From positions 1-64,000 of the forward strand of contig CALJGU010000050.1 in NCBI GenBank assembly GCA_938075565.1: a stretch of 64,000 nucleotides of DNA, in the 5' to 3' direction. Below the pieces are notes generated by a model. The model did no database searches, had not been told where the DNA came from, and worked only from the letters and a program-made list of their open reading frames with translations. Source of the DNA: an uncultured Opitutales bacterium. GTDB taxonomy: Bacteria > Verrucomicrobiota > Verrucomicrobiia > Opitutales > UBA2995. Shown here piece after piece: positions 10,543-22,400 of the stretch (within the stretch, counting starts at the first letter, position 1; each line of letters starts with the position of its first letter). Both the position numbers and the translations under genes were made by a program.

Positions 10543-11748
10543 ATGCCCCAAAATTTAGTTTCCCGTCGCAATTGGCTACAGACCATGATGGTCGGCCCCG
10601 CCGCCTTGGTAGGACTGAACGCCGCCAGCTCCATCGTAAAAGCAGCGCCCATTTCCCCCAAAGACAACATCAAGGTCACCAAGCTGGAGACCTTTGTTCT
10701 GAAAAACTCTTGGGTCTTCGTGAAGATCTCCACCAATGCCGGAATCACCGGTTGGGGAGAAATGCTCAAGGACGACGCTAAGGCTTGCGCAGCCGGTGCT
10801 CTCGAAGTTGGCGATTATTTAATCGGTAAAGATCCTCGCCCCGTTGTCCATCACTGGCAAGCGATTCACCGAGGAGCCTTTTATCGCGGTGGCCCGATCA
10901 AGTCGGCAATTTCATCCGGGATCGACCAAGCCCTTTGGGATATTGCAGGCAAATGCTATGGCGTACCCGTTTACAAACTACTGGGTGGACCGACGAGAGA
11001 TAAGGTATTCGTATATGGAACTCCGGATCCTATTACGGGAGTCCGTGCCATGAAGGTCGGCCCAAGCGGCAGTCGCAAACTCCACAAGTACCTAGAGGGC
11101 CACAAGATGGTGGATGAAGCGGTTGAGAAATTTGCCGCCCTGCGCGAAAAGTATCCGGACGTGGATATTGGAATCGATTTTCACGGTGCAGTTCAGCCGA
11201 CCACAGCCAGCGTATTGGTTAAAGCGCTCGAACCTTACCGCCCCTGGTTTTACGAAGAAATCGTTCAAGCTTTGAATGTAGATGTCATGGCGGACATCGC
11301 CAAGAAAACTCACATCCCGCTAGCGACCGGGGAACGCGTATTCCTCAAATGGGGTTTCCGTGAAATTCTCGAAAAAGGCGCCGCGATGATCCTGCAACCG
11401 GACGTAAACTACGCTGGTGGCATCACCGAATTAAAAGTGATCGCAGGAATGGCAGAGGCTTACTACGCACCCATCGCACCGCACAATCCAAATGGCCCCT
11501 GCTCCTTGGCAGCCAGTCTGCAAGTTGCCGGCTGCGTACCTAACTTCCTAGTACAGGAACGAGGCGACCGGGAACATGAGCTGCTCGCCGAACCCTTACC
11601 TCCAGTAAAAGACGGCTATCGACCACTTCCCAAAGGCCCTGGCCTTGGCATCACCATCGATGAAGACAAGTTGATGGATGAAGTCGGCGAGCCACGTGAG
11701 TATCAACCGCAGTATGACGCGGATGATGATTCTGTTGTGGATTGGTAG
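10543..11748 (+). CDS. Mandelate racemase/muconate lactonizing enzyme family protein (galactonate dehydratase-like)
   Basis: Tat-like leader 'SRRNWLQTMMVG'; enolase-superfamily barrel with 'VDIGIDFHGAV', 'PWFYEEIVQ', 'PLATGERVF'; start moved from 10435 to the ATG before the leader. Confidence 0.88.
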   Translation: MPQNLVSRRNWLQTMMVGPAALVGLNAASSIVKAAPISPKDNIKVTKLETFVLKNSWVFVKISTNAGITGWGEMLKDDAKACAAGALEVGDYLIGKDPRPVVHHWQAIHRGAFYRGGPIKSAISSGIDQALWDIAGKCYGVPVYKLLGGPTRDKVFVYGTPDPITGVRAMKVGPSGSRKLHKYLEGHKMVDEAVEKFAALREKYPDVDIGIDFHGAVQPTTASVLVKALEPYRPWFYEEIVQALNVDVMADIAKKTHIPLATGERVFLKWGFREILEKGAAMILQPDVNYAGGITELKVIAGMAEAYYAPIAPHNPNGPCSLAASLQVAGCVPNFLVQERGDREHELLAEPLPPVKDGYRPLPKGPGLGITIDEDKLMDEVGEPREYQPQYDADDDSVVDW

Positions 11749-11914
11749 GATCCGCAACACGGATCGGAAGATTGAAGTTAGGAGATAGAAGATAGGAGGA
11801 TAGAAATCTTCCTCCTTCCTCATTAGGAATTCGTAACGGCTTGTGGGTGATGTCGGCTTCGCCTCAGCACGGCGATCGAGCCCTTCCATCGACCTCTCAC
11901 GAATAGGAGCGATC

Positions 11915-12238
11915 CTATAGCGGCGGCGTTTGTTTTTCCACGGCTTCCACCTCTTCCGAAACGGCGTCCTCAACTTGCCCGATCACCTGATCCACCAAAT
12001 CCTCACTTTCTGGCAACGAACCCAGCTGAGTCTTTAACTCAGCCACCTGTGCCTCCAACTCCGCCACTCGCTCCAGAAGCACTTTATTCTCTTCCTGGAA
12101 GCTATCCATGAGCTCCATGGTCGACGCTTTGGGCGACGGCACTTCAGGCTGAACAGGCTCGGCCGGCTTCTTGATGCCTAGGTAATAGCCAACCCAAACT
12201 CCAATGACTAAACAGACAATAAAAGGAAATGATTTCAT
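11915..12238 (-). CDS. Small membrane-anchored coiled-coil protein
   Basis: N-terminal TM segment, then heptad-rich 'NKVLLERVAELEAQVAELKTQLGSL'. Confidence 0.6.
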   Translation of the reverse strand: MKSFPFIVCLVIGVWVGYYLGIKKPAEPVQPEVPSPKASTMELMDSFQEENKVLLERVAELEAQVAELKTQLGSLPESEDLVDQVIGQVEDAVSEEVEAVEKQTPPL

Positions 12239-12312
12239 AACAACTAGGGGTTCAATTTTCGAAGCACCATAATTCCCCTCACCGCCGAAACCCTCAAGCG
12301 GAAAACTGTTTT

Positions 12313-13008
12313 CTAGAAAAGGGGCACCAAGGGCTTCACCAGGAGACTTCCCAGCCCCTTGATCGAATCCCAGATGAATCCGCCAACTCGAGCGCCGGCC
12401 GCAGCGGCAAAAAAGCCGTCGCCACCATCCGTCCTTTTTACCTCCTCAAGATTCATGCCCACGTAGTAAAACTGCTCGGTCCGCCCTCGAGGCACACCCA
12501 GACCAGATAATTGCTCATAGAGCTGAAGGGTCCGCTGATCGTCATTGCTGCTTAGTGAGCCAAGGACCTGAATCACGATTAGCCGCCTGCCGATCAGGAG
12601 CTGTAGCTGGTTAGGATGAGTGACATCTCCGGGGTACAACGCGGCCGAATCAATTTCGGATAATTTAAGATGCTCGCCCCCCAATTGAAAAGCACGCTCC
12701 GTTAGACTGACCTGCCGCTCAACAAATTGGACTTGATGATCTTCTTGGCCCAAAACACAGACGTAGGCAGTTCCAGCAAACTGTATGCTTTCCTCTTGAT
12801 CTCCCGTACTAGAAGCAGAGCCACGCCGATCCGACAAGGAGGCACAACCTGAACCGAAGATCAGACACACACAAAGAAACAACTGAAGAAACTTAGCCAT
12901 GACTGGAAGGCCTACTGATTGGCCGAACGGGCGTCCAGTCCTTTTGCACGCGTTCTGGCGATCGCACTTGGACTTTTTCAACAGGCAATGAATCAATTTT
13001 AAAAACAA
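12313..13008 (-). CDS. Hypothetical lipoprotein
   Basis: 231 aa ORF; internal 'LQLFLCVCLIFGSGCASLS' lipobox suggests start at the internal Met. Confidence 0.6.
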   Translation of the reverse strand: MFLKLIHCLLKKSKCDRQNACKRTGRPFGQSVGLPVMAKFLQLFLCVCLIFGSGCASLSDRRGSASSTGDQEESIQFAGTAYVCVLGQEDHQVQFVERQVSLTERAFQLGGEHLKLSEIDSAALYPGDVTHPNQLQLLIGRRLIVIQVLGSLSSNDDQRTLQLYEQLSGLGVPRGRTEQFYYVGMNLEEVKRTDGGDGFFAAAAGARVGGFIWDSIKGLGSLLVKPLVPLF

Positions 13009-13153
13009 TTGTATTTGATCATCGGCGCAAGGTGGTGCTTGGATACGAGTGTTCGAACCATAGCGGACGATCTCAGAAGCAAGATTACCCCAGAAAGCCC
13101 ATTTCTCAACGCGGCAGCCCGGGCATCAAAAACAATCTCAATCAAATCAGACA

Positions 13154-14860
13154 TTGAATATACAAGGTAAAGGAACAGCGGGAAACACTTACGATGCCAT
13201 CGTCATCGGATCAGGTGTCAGTGGTGGCTGGGCAGCCAAAGAGCTCACCGAAAAAGGACTCAAAACCCTCGTCCTCGAACGGGGCCGTGACGTGAAGCAC
13301 GGCGAATACCCGACCGCCATGATGGAGTCTTGGGAATTCGAAGGTCGTGGAGCCAAGGACCAGAAGAAGATTCAGCGTCAGTTGGTTCAGGACCGCACGG
13401 GCTATACCACACATCCCGCTTCTGCCCACTGGTTTGTGGATGACGTGGACAACCCTTACAACGAGGTAAAACAATTTGACTGGATGCGTGGCTATCACGT
13501 TGGAGGTCGCTCACTACTCTGGGGTCGCCAGTCCTACCGGATCGGGGACATCGATTTTGAAGCCAATGCCAAGGACGGAATCGCCTGCGACTGGCCTGTG
13601 CGCTACAGTGACATGGAGTCCTGGTACGACTATGTAGAAGAATTTGCCGGAATCAGTGGCACCAATGAAGGCCTATCCCAATTGCCCGATGGCAAGTTCC
13701 TGCCTCCGTGGGATATGAACTGCCTGGAAACGCATATCAGCAAGCGCATCAAGGAACACTATAACGACCGTATCATGACCATCGGTCGGGTGGCCAATCT
13801 CACCGTTCCACACAAGGGACGGGGCAGTTGCCAAGCTCGCAATCGTTGTATCCGAGGTTGTCCCTACGGAGCCTATTTCAGCAGTAACGCATCCACACTG
13901 CCCGCAGCCTATGCTACAGGTAACCTTACACTCCGTCCTTTCTCGATCGTCAGTGAACTCATTTACGACAAAGAGACAAACAAGGCTACAGGGGTGCGTA
14001 TCATTGATGCGGAAACAAACGAAGTGATTGAATTCTACTCCAAGGTCGTTTTCTCCTGCGCTTCAGCCGTCGCTTCGACCTCTATTTTACTCAACTCCAC
14101 CTCGGACCGCTATCCGAATGGTTTCGGAAACGACAGTGGTGAGCTCGGACACAACCTGATGGATCACCACTTCAAGGTGGGCGCCAGTGGGGTTTACGAA
14201 GGCATGGAAGACCAGTACTACACCGGTCGCCGCCCGAACGGCATCTACGTCCCACGTTTCCGCAATATCAACGATGAAACCAAACAAAAGGATTTCATTC
14301 GCGGATACGGATACCAAGGAAGCGCAAGCCGCCTGAGTTGGTCCAGAGGTATCGCAGAATTCAACCGAGCCGGAGCAGAGTTTAAGGCCGATATGATCGA
14401 ACCCGGTCCTTGGCGCTTCGGAATGGGTGCCTGGGGAGAACACCTCCCTTACCACGACAACAAGATGTTCCTCGACCACGACAAGACGGACAAGTGGGGT
14501 CAACCCACAGTGACCTTCGATTGTGATTACAAGGAGAACGAAATGGCCATGCGGAAGGACGCCCAGGCTAGTGCGATCGAAATGCTCGAAGTTGCTGGAC
14601 TAAAGGACGTCAAAGGATTCGATGACGGAAGTGCACCAGGGCTTTGTATTCATGAAATGGGCACGGCAAGAATGGGACGCGACCCCAAGACATCAGTTTT
14701 GAATAAATGGAACGCCGTTCACACTACACCGAACGTGTATGTGACGGACGGAGCTTTCATGACCTCCTCTGCCTGCCAGAATCCTTCGCTAACTTACATG
14801 GCCTTTACTGCAAGAGCAGCGGACCACGCGGTAAGCGAACTAAAGAAAGGAAACCTTTAA
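13154..14860 (+). CDS. GMC family oxidoreductase
   Basis: 'YDAIVIGSGVSGGWAAKELTEKGLKTLVLERG' FAD motif; C-terminal 'NVYVTDGAFMTSSACQNPSLTYMAFTARAADHA'. Confidence 0.92.
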   Translation: MNIQGKGTAGNTYDAIVIGSGVSGGWAAKELTEKGLKTLVLERGRDVKHGEYPTAMMESWEFEGRGAKDQKKIQRQLVQDRTGYTTHPASAHWFVDDVDNPYNEVKQFDWMRGYHVGGRSLLWGRQSYRIGDIDFEANAKDGIACDWPVRYSDMESWYDYVEEFAGISGTNEGLSQLPDGKFLPPWDMNCLETHISKRIKEHYNDRIMTIGRVANLTVPHKGRGSCQARNRCIRGCPYGAYFSSNASTLPAAYATGNLTLRPFSIVSELIYDKETNKATGVRIIDAETNEVIEFYSKVVFSCASAVASTSILLNSTSDRYPNGFGNDSGELGHNLMDHHFKVGASGVYEGMEDQYYTGRRPNGIYVPRFRNINDETKQKDFIRGYGYQGSASRLSWSRGIAEFNRAGAEFKADMIEPGPWRFGMGAWGEHLPYHDNKMFLDHDKTDKWGQPTVTFDCDYKENEMAMRKDAQASAIEMLEVAGLKDVKGFDDGSAPGLCIHEMGTARMGRDPKTSVLNKWNAVHTTPNVYVTDGAFMTSSACQNPSLTYMAFTARAADHAVSELKKGNL

Positions 14861-14861
14861 G

Positions 14862-15422
14862 ATGAGCCATTCAACAGAATCAAACAACTCTCTCACCATG
14901 AACCGACGCGAAGCGATTAAGCGCACTGCCTTGATGCTGGGAGCCGCCGTCTCTTCAACGACGATCGCTGGTTGCCTGGGCGGTGATAGAGCTGAGGTAG
15001 GATCGAAGCCACAATTCCTAAGCGAAGCACAAGCCAAGCTAGTAAAAGCCGCTTCAAACCTAGTCCTCCCTGCTTCGGATACACCAGGAGCCCTCGATGT
15101 CGGTGTCCCCGAATTAATCGACGTGCTTTACGGCAAGTATATGACCGGAGAAGAAAAAACTAATTTTTCAACGGGATTGGCTGCATTGGAAGCTGCGGGA
15201 TTTGAAGGGAAGTCAGTCGATGAGCAAACAGCGGCTCTCGTAGCACTTGGCAAGACCAACAAGAAATTTGTTACTCAATTGAGAGGTGCGATTATCACTG
15301 GCTACTTTACTTCGGAAGAAGTCTGCAAAAACGTAACCCATTATGATCCCATCCCAGGCGGCTATGTCGGCTGCCTGCCCACTTCCGAAACTGGAAATGT
15401 GATCATGAGCGAGCCGCGGTGA
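14862..15422 (+). CDS. Gluconate 2-dehydrogenase subunit 3 family protein
   Basis: Tat-like leader 'MNRREAIKRTALMLGA'; starts directly after the GMC gene; subunit-3-like layout. Confidence 0.82.
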   Translation: MSHSTESNNSLTMNRREAIKRTALMLGAAVSSTTIAGCLGGDRAEVGSKPQFLSEAQAKLVKAASNLVLPASDTPGALDVGVPELIDVLYGKYMTGEEKTNFSTGLAALEAAGFEGKSVDEQTAALVALGKTNKKFVTQLRGAIITGYFTSEEVCKNVTHYDPIPGGYVGCLPTSETGNVIMSEPR

Positions 15423-15443
15423 AGCTGGCTCATAGGGCTTTAA

Positions 15444-15514
15444 ATTCGGCAGCAAGCCACCACCTGCAATTTTGTTTCAAAGACGATTTTGTAGGAGGTG
15501 GCTTGCTGCCGAAT
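15444..15514. repeat. REP-like inverted pair, family A (GTAGGAG...)
   Basis: ATTCGGCAGCAAGCCACC (15444-15461) inverted against GGTGGCTTGCTGCCGAAT within 15491-15514. Confidence 0.85.
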
Positions 15515-15543
15515 CGCTTTTATACCTAGGCTACACTCTCTTA

Positions 15544-16995
15544 ATGAAAAAAACCACCGTCCTACTCCTACTCACACTTCTCGGATCCCTTTGCGCCCAT
15601 GCCAAATACAACGTCCTGTTCATCATCTCGGATGATCTGACCTACACCGCTCTCTCCTGTTACGGCAACACGGTTTGCGAAACGCCCAATATCGATCGAC
15701 TGGCCGATAAAGGAGTTCGTTTCACACGAGCCTATTGCCAAGGAACCTACTGTGGACCGTCGCGGGCCTCTTTCATGTCTGGCTATTATCCACATGCAAC
15801 AGAAGCTCTGGGCTACAAGAGCCCACGCCCGAAAATCGGTGATCGGCAAACCTGGTCGCAGCTTTTCAAGGACAACGGCTACTGGTCTGGTCGCGTGAGC
15901 AAGATTTATCACATGGGTGTTCCTGGCGGGATTGAGGACGGTGGCCACGGAGCCGACGACGAACTTTCCTGGACGGAGCGTTACAACAGCCAAGGTCCGG
16001 AATGGGCAGCTCCTGGCGATGCGGAAACCTTGGAAAACAATGCAGACGGAAAAAAGCCGGCGGTTGGCGGAAACACCTTTGTGGTAGTGGAAGCCGATGG
16101 CGATGACTACGTCCACTCCGATGGCAAAACAGCCCGCAAAGCCGAAGAACTGATTCAACAATTTGACAAGAAGACAGGTTCCCGCAAGGGAGAGAAATTT
16201 TGGCTGGGGGTCGGCTTTGTTCGGCCTCACGTTCCACTCATTGCACCTGCCAGCTACTACCCTCCCTTTAAGCCTTACGACAAGATGGTGCTACCACCCA
16301 AGATTCCGGGCGACTGGGACGACATCCCTACCCCTGGCATCAACTACAAAACTAGCCAGGGTATGGAAATGGACATCCGTCGTCAGAAGAAACTCTTGGG
16401 AGGTTACTACGCATCAGTCGCTTACATGGACGCCCAAGTCGGTAAGGTTCTCGACGCACTCGAAGATGCTGGCTTGGAAGACGAGACCATCGTCATCTTC
16501 ACTAGTGACCATGGTTACCACCTCGGAGAACACGACTTCTGGTCCAAGGTGAGTCTGCGCGATCCTTCCGCCGGCGTACCACTTATCATTAGCGTTCCTG
16601 GTAAAGAACCTGCGGTGTGCAACTCCCTCACCGAGCTGCTCGACCTCTACCCCACTACGGCCAAACTTTGTGGCCTCGACTATCCAACGGCCAACCAAGG
16701 CAAGGACATCTCAGCCATGCTCGACAACCCAAGCGTAGAGGTTCGCAACGCCGCATTCTCAGTTGCCCCTATGCGCAAGGGTTTTCTACTCCGCACACAA
16801 GAGTATTCGTATATCCAGTACGGTGAAGACGCCGAGGGCGGAGTTGAACTCTTCGACATCCAAACTGACCCCGAACAGTACCATAATTTGGCCCAACTTC
16901 CGGAATACAAGTTCCTAGCCAATGCGTTTAAGCAGCGTATGACAGAGACCTTAGCTGAGGTTCGAAACAACGACTTAGGAATTACGTACAAATAA
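15544..16995 (+). CDS. Sulfatase (iduronate-2-sulfatase-like)
   Basis: 'NVLFIISDDLTYTALSCYGN', FGly motif CGPSRASFMSG, 'HGYHLGEHDFWSK'; start moved to the signal-peptide Met. Confidence 0.93.
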   Translation: MKKTTVLLLLTLLGSLCAHAKYNVLFIISDDLTYTALSCYGNTVCETPNIDRLADKGVRFTRAYCQGTYCGPSRASFMSGYYPHATEALGYKSPRPKIGDRQTWSQLFKDNGYWSGRVSKIYHMGVPGGIEDGGHGADDELSWTERYNSQGPEWAAPGDAETLENNADGKKPAVGGNTFVVVEADGDDYVHSDGKTARKAEELIQQFDKKTGSRKGEKFWLGVGFVRPHVPLIAPASYYPPFKPYDKMVLPPKIPGDWDDIPTPGINYKTSQGMEMDIRRQKKLLGGYYASVAYMDAQVGKVLDALEDAGLEDETIVIFTSDHGYHLGEHDFWSKVSLRDPSAGVPLIISVPGKEPAVCNSLTELLDLYPTTAKLCGLDYPTANQGKDISAMLDNPSVEVRNAAFSVAPMRKGFLLRTQEYSYIQYGEDAEGGVELFDIQTDPEQYHNLAQLPEYKFLANAFKQRMTETLAEVRNNDLGITYK

Positions 16996-16996
16996 A

Positions 16997-17031
16997 AAAG
17001 CCACAGCGCGCGATCGCACTGTGGCTTGTGG
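16997..17031. terminator. Hairpin terminator between convergent genes
   Basis: AAAAAGCCACAG-loop-CTGTGGCTT just after the sulfatase stop. Confidence 0.75.
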
Positions 17032-17052
17032 TAAGGTTAATTGAGATTTTCC

Positions 17053-17358
17053 TTAAGACTCAATAAGAGCGGTAACAAGCGCAGGTGTGTAAACTTTAAC
17101 CAGTTCTTCCCCAGGTAGAACAACTTCGATGGCAACGGGTGCAGCTTCCAAGTCGATAGACTTTTGGAATACCCATTCAGCTTGTTCAGTTGAAACGGAC
17201 TCATCGGTCGCGGCCTCATCAGAAGCGTAAATAAAAAATGTGGGGAGTTCCATTATTCCGTCGGTATTATATTGTACCTTTGAAGCTGATACAGAGGCTC
17301 CGAAGCCGATGATAATAGAAAGGATTAATGTGATTTTGGTTAGGTTTTGTATTTTCAT
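17053..17358 (-). CDS. Hypothetical secreted protein
   Basis: 101 aa ORF with N-terminal signal peptide. Confidence 0.55.
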   Translation of the reverse strand: MKIQNLTKITLILSIIIGFGASVSASKVQYNTDGIMELPTFFIYASDEAATDESVSTEQAEWVFQKSIDLEAAPVAIEVVLPGEELVKVYTPALVTALIES

Positions 17359-17598
17359 TTTGATAATTGTTTTTGCTGTTAATTGTATTTGAAGGGATAA
17401 CGGGAAGCCCAGAATACGGGTTACAAAAACAGAAGAAAATCGGCCTAAAACCCCCGTTATTGCAGGAATCTGTAAAATCGATCCCTTTTGAATCGATTTG
17501 TGTAACCAACCGAATCGAACTTGCGTTTAGTGAAAGTTCTAACCGACAAATTGCGTTGAACCAATATTGAACCGGAAACGGTTGAGGCAAATCTCCAA

Positions 17599-17838
17599 CT
17601 ACGGCTTAAAGATCACAATCCTGTAGATACGGTCTGCTTGGAAAGCATATGTTTCATCTTTGAATGATATAATCTCCAGCGATTCATCAGTACTTTGACG
17701 AGTCCCTACATCCGTCCAGGTTGTGTTGGAGTTGATCGTTCCAGATACATCCGTTGCTACTGCCTGATTGCTGGATAAATACAATACGCTGACGATTACC
17801 AAGCCAGCACTCCGCCAATGCTTAAAGAGAGCTTTCAT
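17599..17838 (-). CDS. Hypothetical secreted small protein
   Basis: 79 aa ORF with N-terminal signal peptide. Confidence 0.45.
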   Translation of the reverse strand: MKALFKHWRSAGLVIVSVLYLSSNQAVATDVSGTINSNTTWTDVGTRQSTDESLEIISFKDETYAFQADRIYRIVIFKP

Positions 17839-18015
17839 AATATTTCTTTTCCAACTGAATAGTTCCAGACGTACGCCTCACCCTAAGTTAGCTAAAATCT
17901 ATCTCACAGCAAGAGATAGAGCAACTTCTATTCTCTCTACGGAATGATCATTAAATAATTTGTGTCCTTTGAGAACCGCTCCTTATACTGCTGATTATTG
18001 AAAGTGAGTTCCCAT

Positions 18016-19449
18016 ATGAAAACAATCTACCCAAAACTTCTGCTTCTCGGCGCTCTATGCTGCCTGCTTTTCGGTTGTGCCGAAAAATCGGAACGACCAC
18101 CCAACTTCGTCATTATATTTATCGATGATCTTGGCTATGCCGACATCGGACCCTTCGGCTCCACACTCAACCGGACGCCTCACCTGGATCGCATGGCTGC
18201 CGAAGGCATGAAGCTAACCGATTTCTATGTTGCATCCTCGGTATGCACGCCCTCCAGAGCGGCGCTCATGACCGGATGCTATCCGCAACGAGTCGATATG
18301 GAGCACAATGCGCTACCGGGTTCCGGAAATAATTTAGTTCTCTTTCCAGGAGATCCGAAGGGATTGAATCCCTCGGAAATCACGATCGCCGAGATATTGA
18401 AAGAAGCAGGCTATGCGACAGCGATTGTCGGGAAATGGCACCTGGGAGATCAGAAACAATGGCTGCCTACCCATCATGGCTTCAATTCTTATTTTGGCAT
18501 ACCTTACTCCAACGACATGGGCGTCGGAAATACACGTCGCAATTACCCGCCTCTACCAGTGATCGAGGAGCTGGACGTCATTGAAGAGGAACCGGACCAG
18601 GGTTATCTGACCAAGCGCTACACAGAGAAATCCCTGGAATTTATCGAAGCCAATAAAGATACCCCTTTTTTCCTCTACCTGCCACACATTATGGTTCACT
18701 TGCCACGTTTCGCCAGTCCCGCCTTTAAAGGCAAGTCGAACAACGGTCTCTACGGCGATATCGTCGAGGAACTTGATTGGTCAGTGGGACAGGTTCTCGA
18801 CAAGCTGTGCGAACTGGACATCGACGAAAATACAGTCGTTCTATTTTTCTCGGACAATGGGGGCACACGCAGCACCGATACCTACAAAGTATCCAATCTT
18901 CCATTACGTGGCGGAAAAGCCAGTATGTGGGAAGGTGGCTTTCGAGTCTGCTCACTTGCCTGGAGCCCAGGGCGCATTCCTGCAGGAAGTTCTAGCAGTG
19001 AGCTAACAACCTCCATGGACCTGCTCCCCACCTTCGCCCACCTCAGTGGAGCCAAAGTTCCTGACGACCGCATCATCGACGGGAAGGACATCTCCTCCAT
19101 ACTTAAAGGTGAGCCCAACGCCAAGACACCCCACGAAGCCTTCTTCTATCGTCGAGGCAACATGTTCTATGCCGTACGCAGCGGTGACTGGAAACTATTC
19201 GTTCAAGACTATACTAAGGGAAACAACACTCTACCAGCTGGCAGTCTCTTTAATCTTAAGGAGGACATTGGCGAAACCACCGACGTTTCGAAGAACAACC
19301 CCGAAGTCGTCGCTCGACTGAATGTCCTCGCCGAAGCCTCTCGCATCGATCTTGGTGATGGTCCCGACAAACCAGGGTCCAATGTCCGCAAGGCTGCTTA
19401 TATTGACCTTGCCGAGGCTAAGACTTTGACCTCACGGTCCAACAATTAA
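18016..19449 (+). CDS. Sulfatase, probable lipoprotein
   Basis: 'PPNFVIIFIDDLGYADIGPFGS', CTPSRAALMTGCYPQR, lipobox 'LLFGCAEK'; start set at the internal ATG. Confidence 0.94.
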   Translation: MKTIYPKLLLLGALCCLLFGCAEKSERPPNFVIIFIDDLGYADIGPFGSTLNRTPHLDRMAAEGMKLTDFYVASSVCTPSRAALMTGCYPQRVDMEHNALPGSGNNLVLFPGDPKGLNPSEITIAEILKEAGYATAIVGKWHLGDQKQWLPTHHGFNSYFGIPYSNDMGVGNTRRNYPPLPVIEELDVIEEEPDQGYLTKRYTEKSLEFIEANKDTPFFLYLPHIMVHLPRFASPAFKGKSNNGLYGDIVEELDWSVGQVLDKLCELDIDENTVVLFFSDNGGTRSTDTYKVSNLPLRGGKASMWEGGFRVCSLAWSPGRIPAGSSSSELTTSMDLLPTFAHLSGAKVPDDRIIDGKDISSILKGEPNAKTPHEAFFYRRGNMFYAVRSGDWKLFVQDYTKGNNTLPAGSLFNLKEDIGETTDVSKNNPEVVARLNVLAEASRIDLGDGPDKPGSNVRKAAYIDLAEAKTLTSRSNN

Positions 19450-19480
19450 TGGTGTTGATTCAAAACACCGATTTCAGCCC

Positions 19481-22400
19481 ATGCTATCTCCTTATAGAAT
19501 ACAATCTATCTACCGTACTCTCATTTCCCTCGTCTCCTCGATCTTCTTTTGCATCAGCCTAAACGGCCAAGGAGAAGCAGAACCACGCCCACCTGAGTTC
19601 GACACGGGGAAATCAGGACTCGCTTTGAGTAGTGGCTATTTTCGTGCCGTCCCTTTGGGGGAACAGGCGGGCTGGACCATATCACTTTGGTTTCAATTGG
19701 ACGAAGACGAAAGTGGTGATCTCATGGGGGTAATGATTGATGCCGAGTCCAACGATATTCTTCGCCTTCACCATACGGGCAATGAGATCACCTTCTCCGG
19801 CAAATTCAGAAACCGCGGTTTACATCAACAACGGCCTGAAGGCTGGGCGTTTTCTACCGAGGTGACAGGAGAAAGTCCCTGGCATCACGCGGCGATGACC
19901 TATTCGCAGGCGAATGGGCCCGCTCTATACATAGATGGGAAACTGATCGGACAAGGTGAACGCCGTTGGCTTGGTTATGCCATCAATTTCGATAACTATC
20001 ATTTTGGGGCTCGTGTGTTTCCGGATGAAACGTTTGGAAGCTACTTTGCAGGACTCGTCGACGAATTCTTCCTCTACGAACGCAATCTCAATGCCGATGA
20101 GATTCAAGCACTCTACCAAGGACAGTCGCCCGACTCGAACCTGGTTGCGTTTAATGATTTTGAGAATGTAGACCATCGAGCACTGGCCCGATTCACTGAG
20201 AGTGATCGCGATGAAGCTTACCTCGATGAAGGAAAGAAATTGTATGAGGCCAATTGCATAGCCTGTCACAGCAAGGACGGCATCACGCCGCCGCTCAATC
20301 CCCTGGCCCGTGCCTTCACGGCAAACGTCATGGAAAATGGCGGCGATCCCTACTCGATGTTCAAGACGGTCACCCATGGTTTTCGAAACATGATGGCGGC
20401 AACTCAATTAAACCCCACTCAACGGTATCAGGTAATTCACTACATTCGGGAACGACTCATAAAACAACAGGCCCCAGAATTATATGTTTCCATGAGTGAT
20501 ACCTATACCGACCCCATGCCCAGTAACCCAGCAGGCCTGGACGAAGAGTTAGCAAAAAAGGAGGCCTTAGCAAAGGTGGGCTACTTACGCGATTTTGGAA
20601 ATGCGCTTATTTCACCGGTTACTGGTGACACACCAGAACACACCAGCCGCAATGCCCTGGTCATCAATCTGGGAAATGAAACGACCATCGCTTACGACCT
20701 CGGAAGTCTAAAAACCGTTGGCGCCTGGCAAGGTGGATTCCTAGATTTTACCAACGGCTTGCACCACATGCTCCGCGCACCCGAATTACCCAAAGCCAAT
20801 TTTGATTTTATCCCAGGTTTCGAAGGTTCTCGCTGGGCCTGGGATGGCAATGCAGCCAAGAAAGCCCCTATCCTCCCCCTAAACACTATCCATCCGACGG
20901 ATCAGGTTTCCTACCAAGGCCACTATCCCTACGGCAGCGAGACCATTATCGCCTATTCCGTGCAAGGACGCGACGTATTGGAAAGTCCGCTAAACGAAAT
21001 CTCCAAAGATACGGCGATCATACACCGCCGGCTCAGCATCGACCCAGGAAATAATCCACTTGAGTTAGTGGTTCATCCTGGAGGAGACGTCCAAACTAAA
21101 ATCAGCGGAAGCACTGGCCGCGTAGAGATCAATGGCCAGACGCTTGCAGCCACCCTCCAAGGTGACCGGAAGTCTGCGAGTTGGAAGGTCGGGCCAAACA
21201 ATGAATTGATCCTGAAGATAAACTCCTCGAATCAAGCCATCGATATCAACGTCGCCCTGACCTCGATGGACAGCCGCAGAGAACTACCTCCTACCGTCAG
21301 TCTGCAAACCACTGACCTTCGCTCTCGCACTAAAGGTAGTCCTCGTCGCTGGAAAACAACTCACACTCAAAAAGGCCGCTTAGCCTCCAGCCGTTTTCAA
21401 GGATACGCCTTGGATAATCTTCCAGTCCCTCTCAAGAACGCTTACAACACCTGGATGCGCACCTCTAGCCTGGCGTTCTTTCCGGATGGCCGCCTGGCGG
21501 TAGGAACCTTAAGTGGCGACGTTTGGATTGTGAAAGGAATTGATGACGATCTACAAAACGTGACCTGGCAACGTTTCGCAGCAGGACTCTATGAACCCAT
21601 GGGCATGAAAGTGATAGACGGCGTATTGACAGTTTCCACGCGGGGTCGATTGGTCAAACTGCACGACTACAACAAGGACGGTGAAGCTGATTTTTACGAA
21701 GCCTTCTACAACGAGCTGGAACCGAGCGATGGCTGGCATGCCTACAGTTTCGACCTGGAAGTCGGCGAGGATGGTTCCCACTACTACGCCCGCACAGGCG
21801 GATTCAGCGATTGGTCCGTTCCCGGCGGTATGGTCCGCATCACACCAGATGGAAAATCCGAGGAGGTACTTTCGGTAGGCATGCGTGTTCCGAACGGTAT
21901 CGGCCGTTTGCCGGATGGACGTATCACCTTTGGCGACAATCAGGGAACTTATGTCCCCGCCACTAAAATCAGCATCGGTAGCACACGAGGCACCTGGCAT
22001 GGAGCAGGTAAGTGGACAGAACGTGAAGGCGATTACGATCCAGAAGCCATTGTCAATCCTATCGTTTATATGCCACAGGAATTGGACAGCTCAGCCGGGT
22101 CCCAGTTGTGGGTGGACGACGAGCGGTTTGGCCCACTTTCCAAACAGTATTTCCACGCTTCATTCGGGCGTGCCTCGACCATGTATATCATGATGGATGA
22201 ATTCGACGATGTCATTCAAGGGGCAGTGTATTCTCTTCCCTTCAAGATGGAGTCCGGAACCTTACGCATCGCTAAAAACCCCATCGATGGGCAGCTCTAC
22301 TACTCAGGGCTCACCGGCTGGCAAGCGGGAGCCACTCGCGAAGGAAGTATCCAACGATTACGTTACACTGGGGAACCTGGGATTTACCTTATTTCTGCCA

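Noticed and set aside
11870-11935. Further GTAGGAGC-type element (AATAGGAGCGATCCTATA)
   Set aside because: Head is ATAGGAG, not GTAGGAG, and the stem is short; too degenerate to count.
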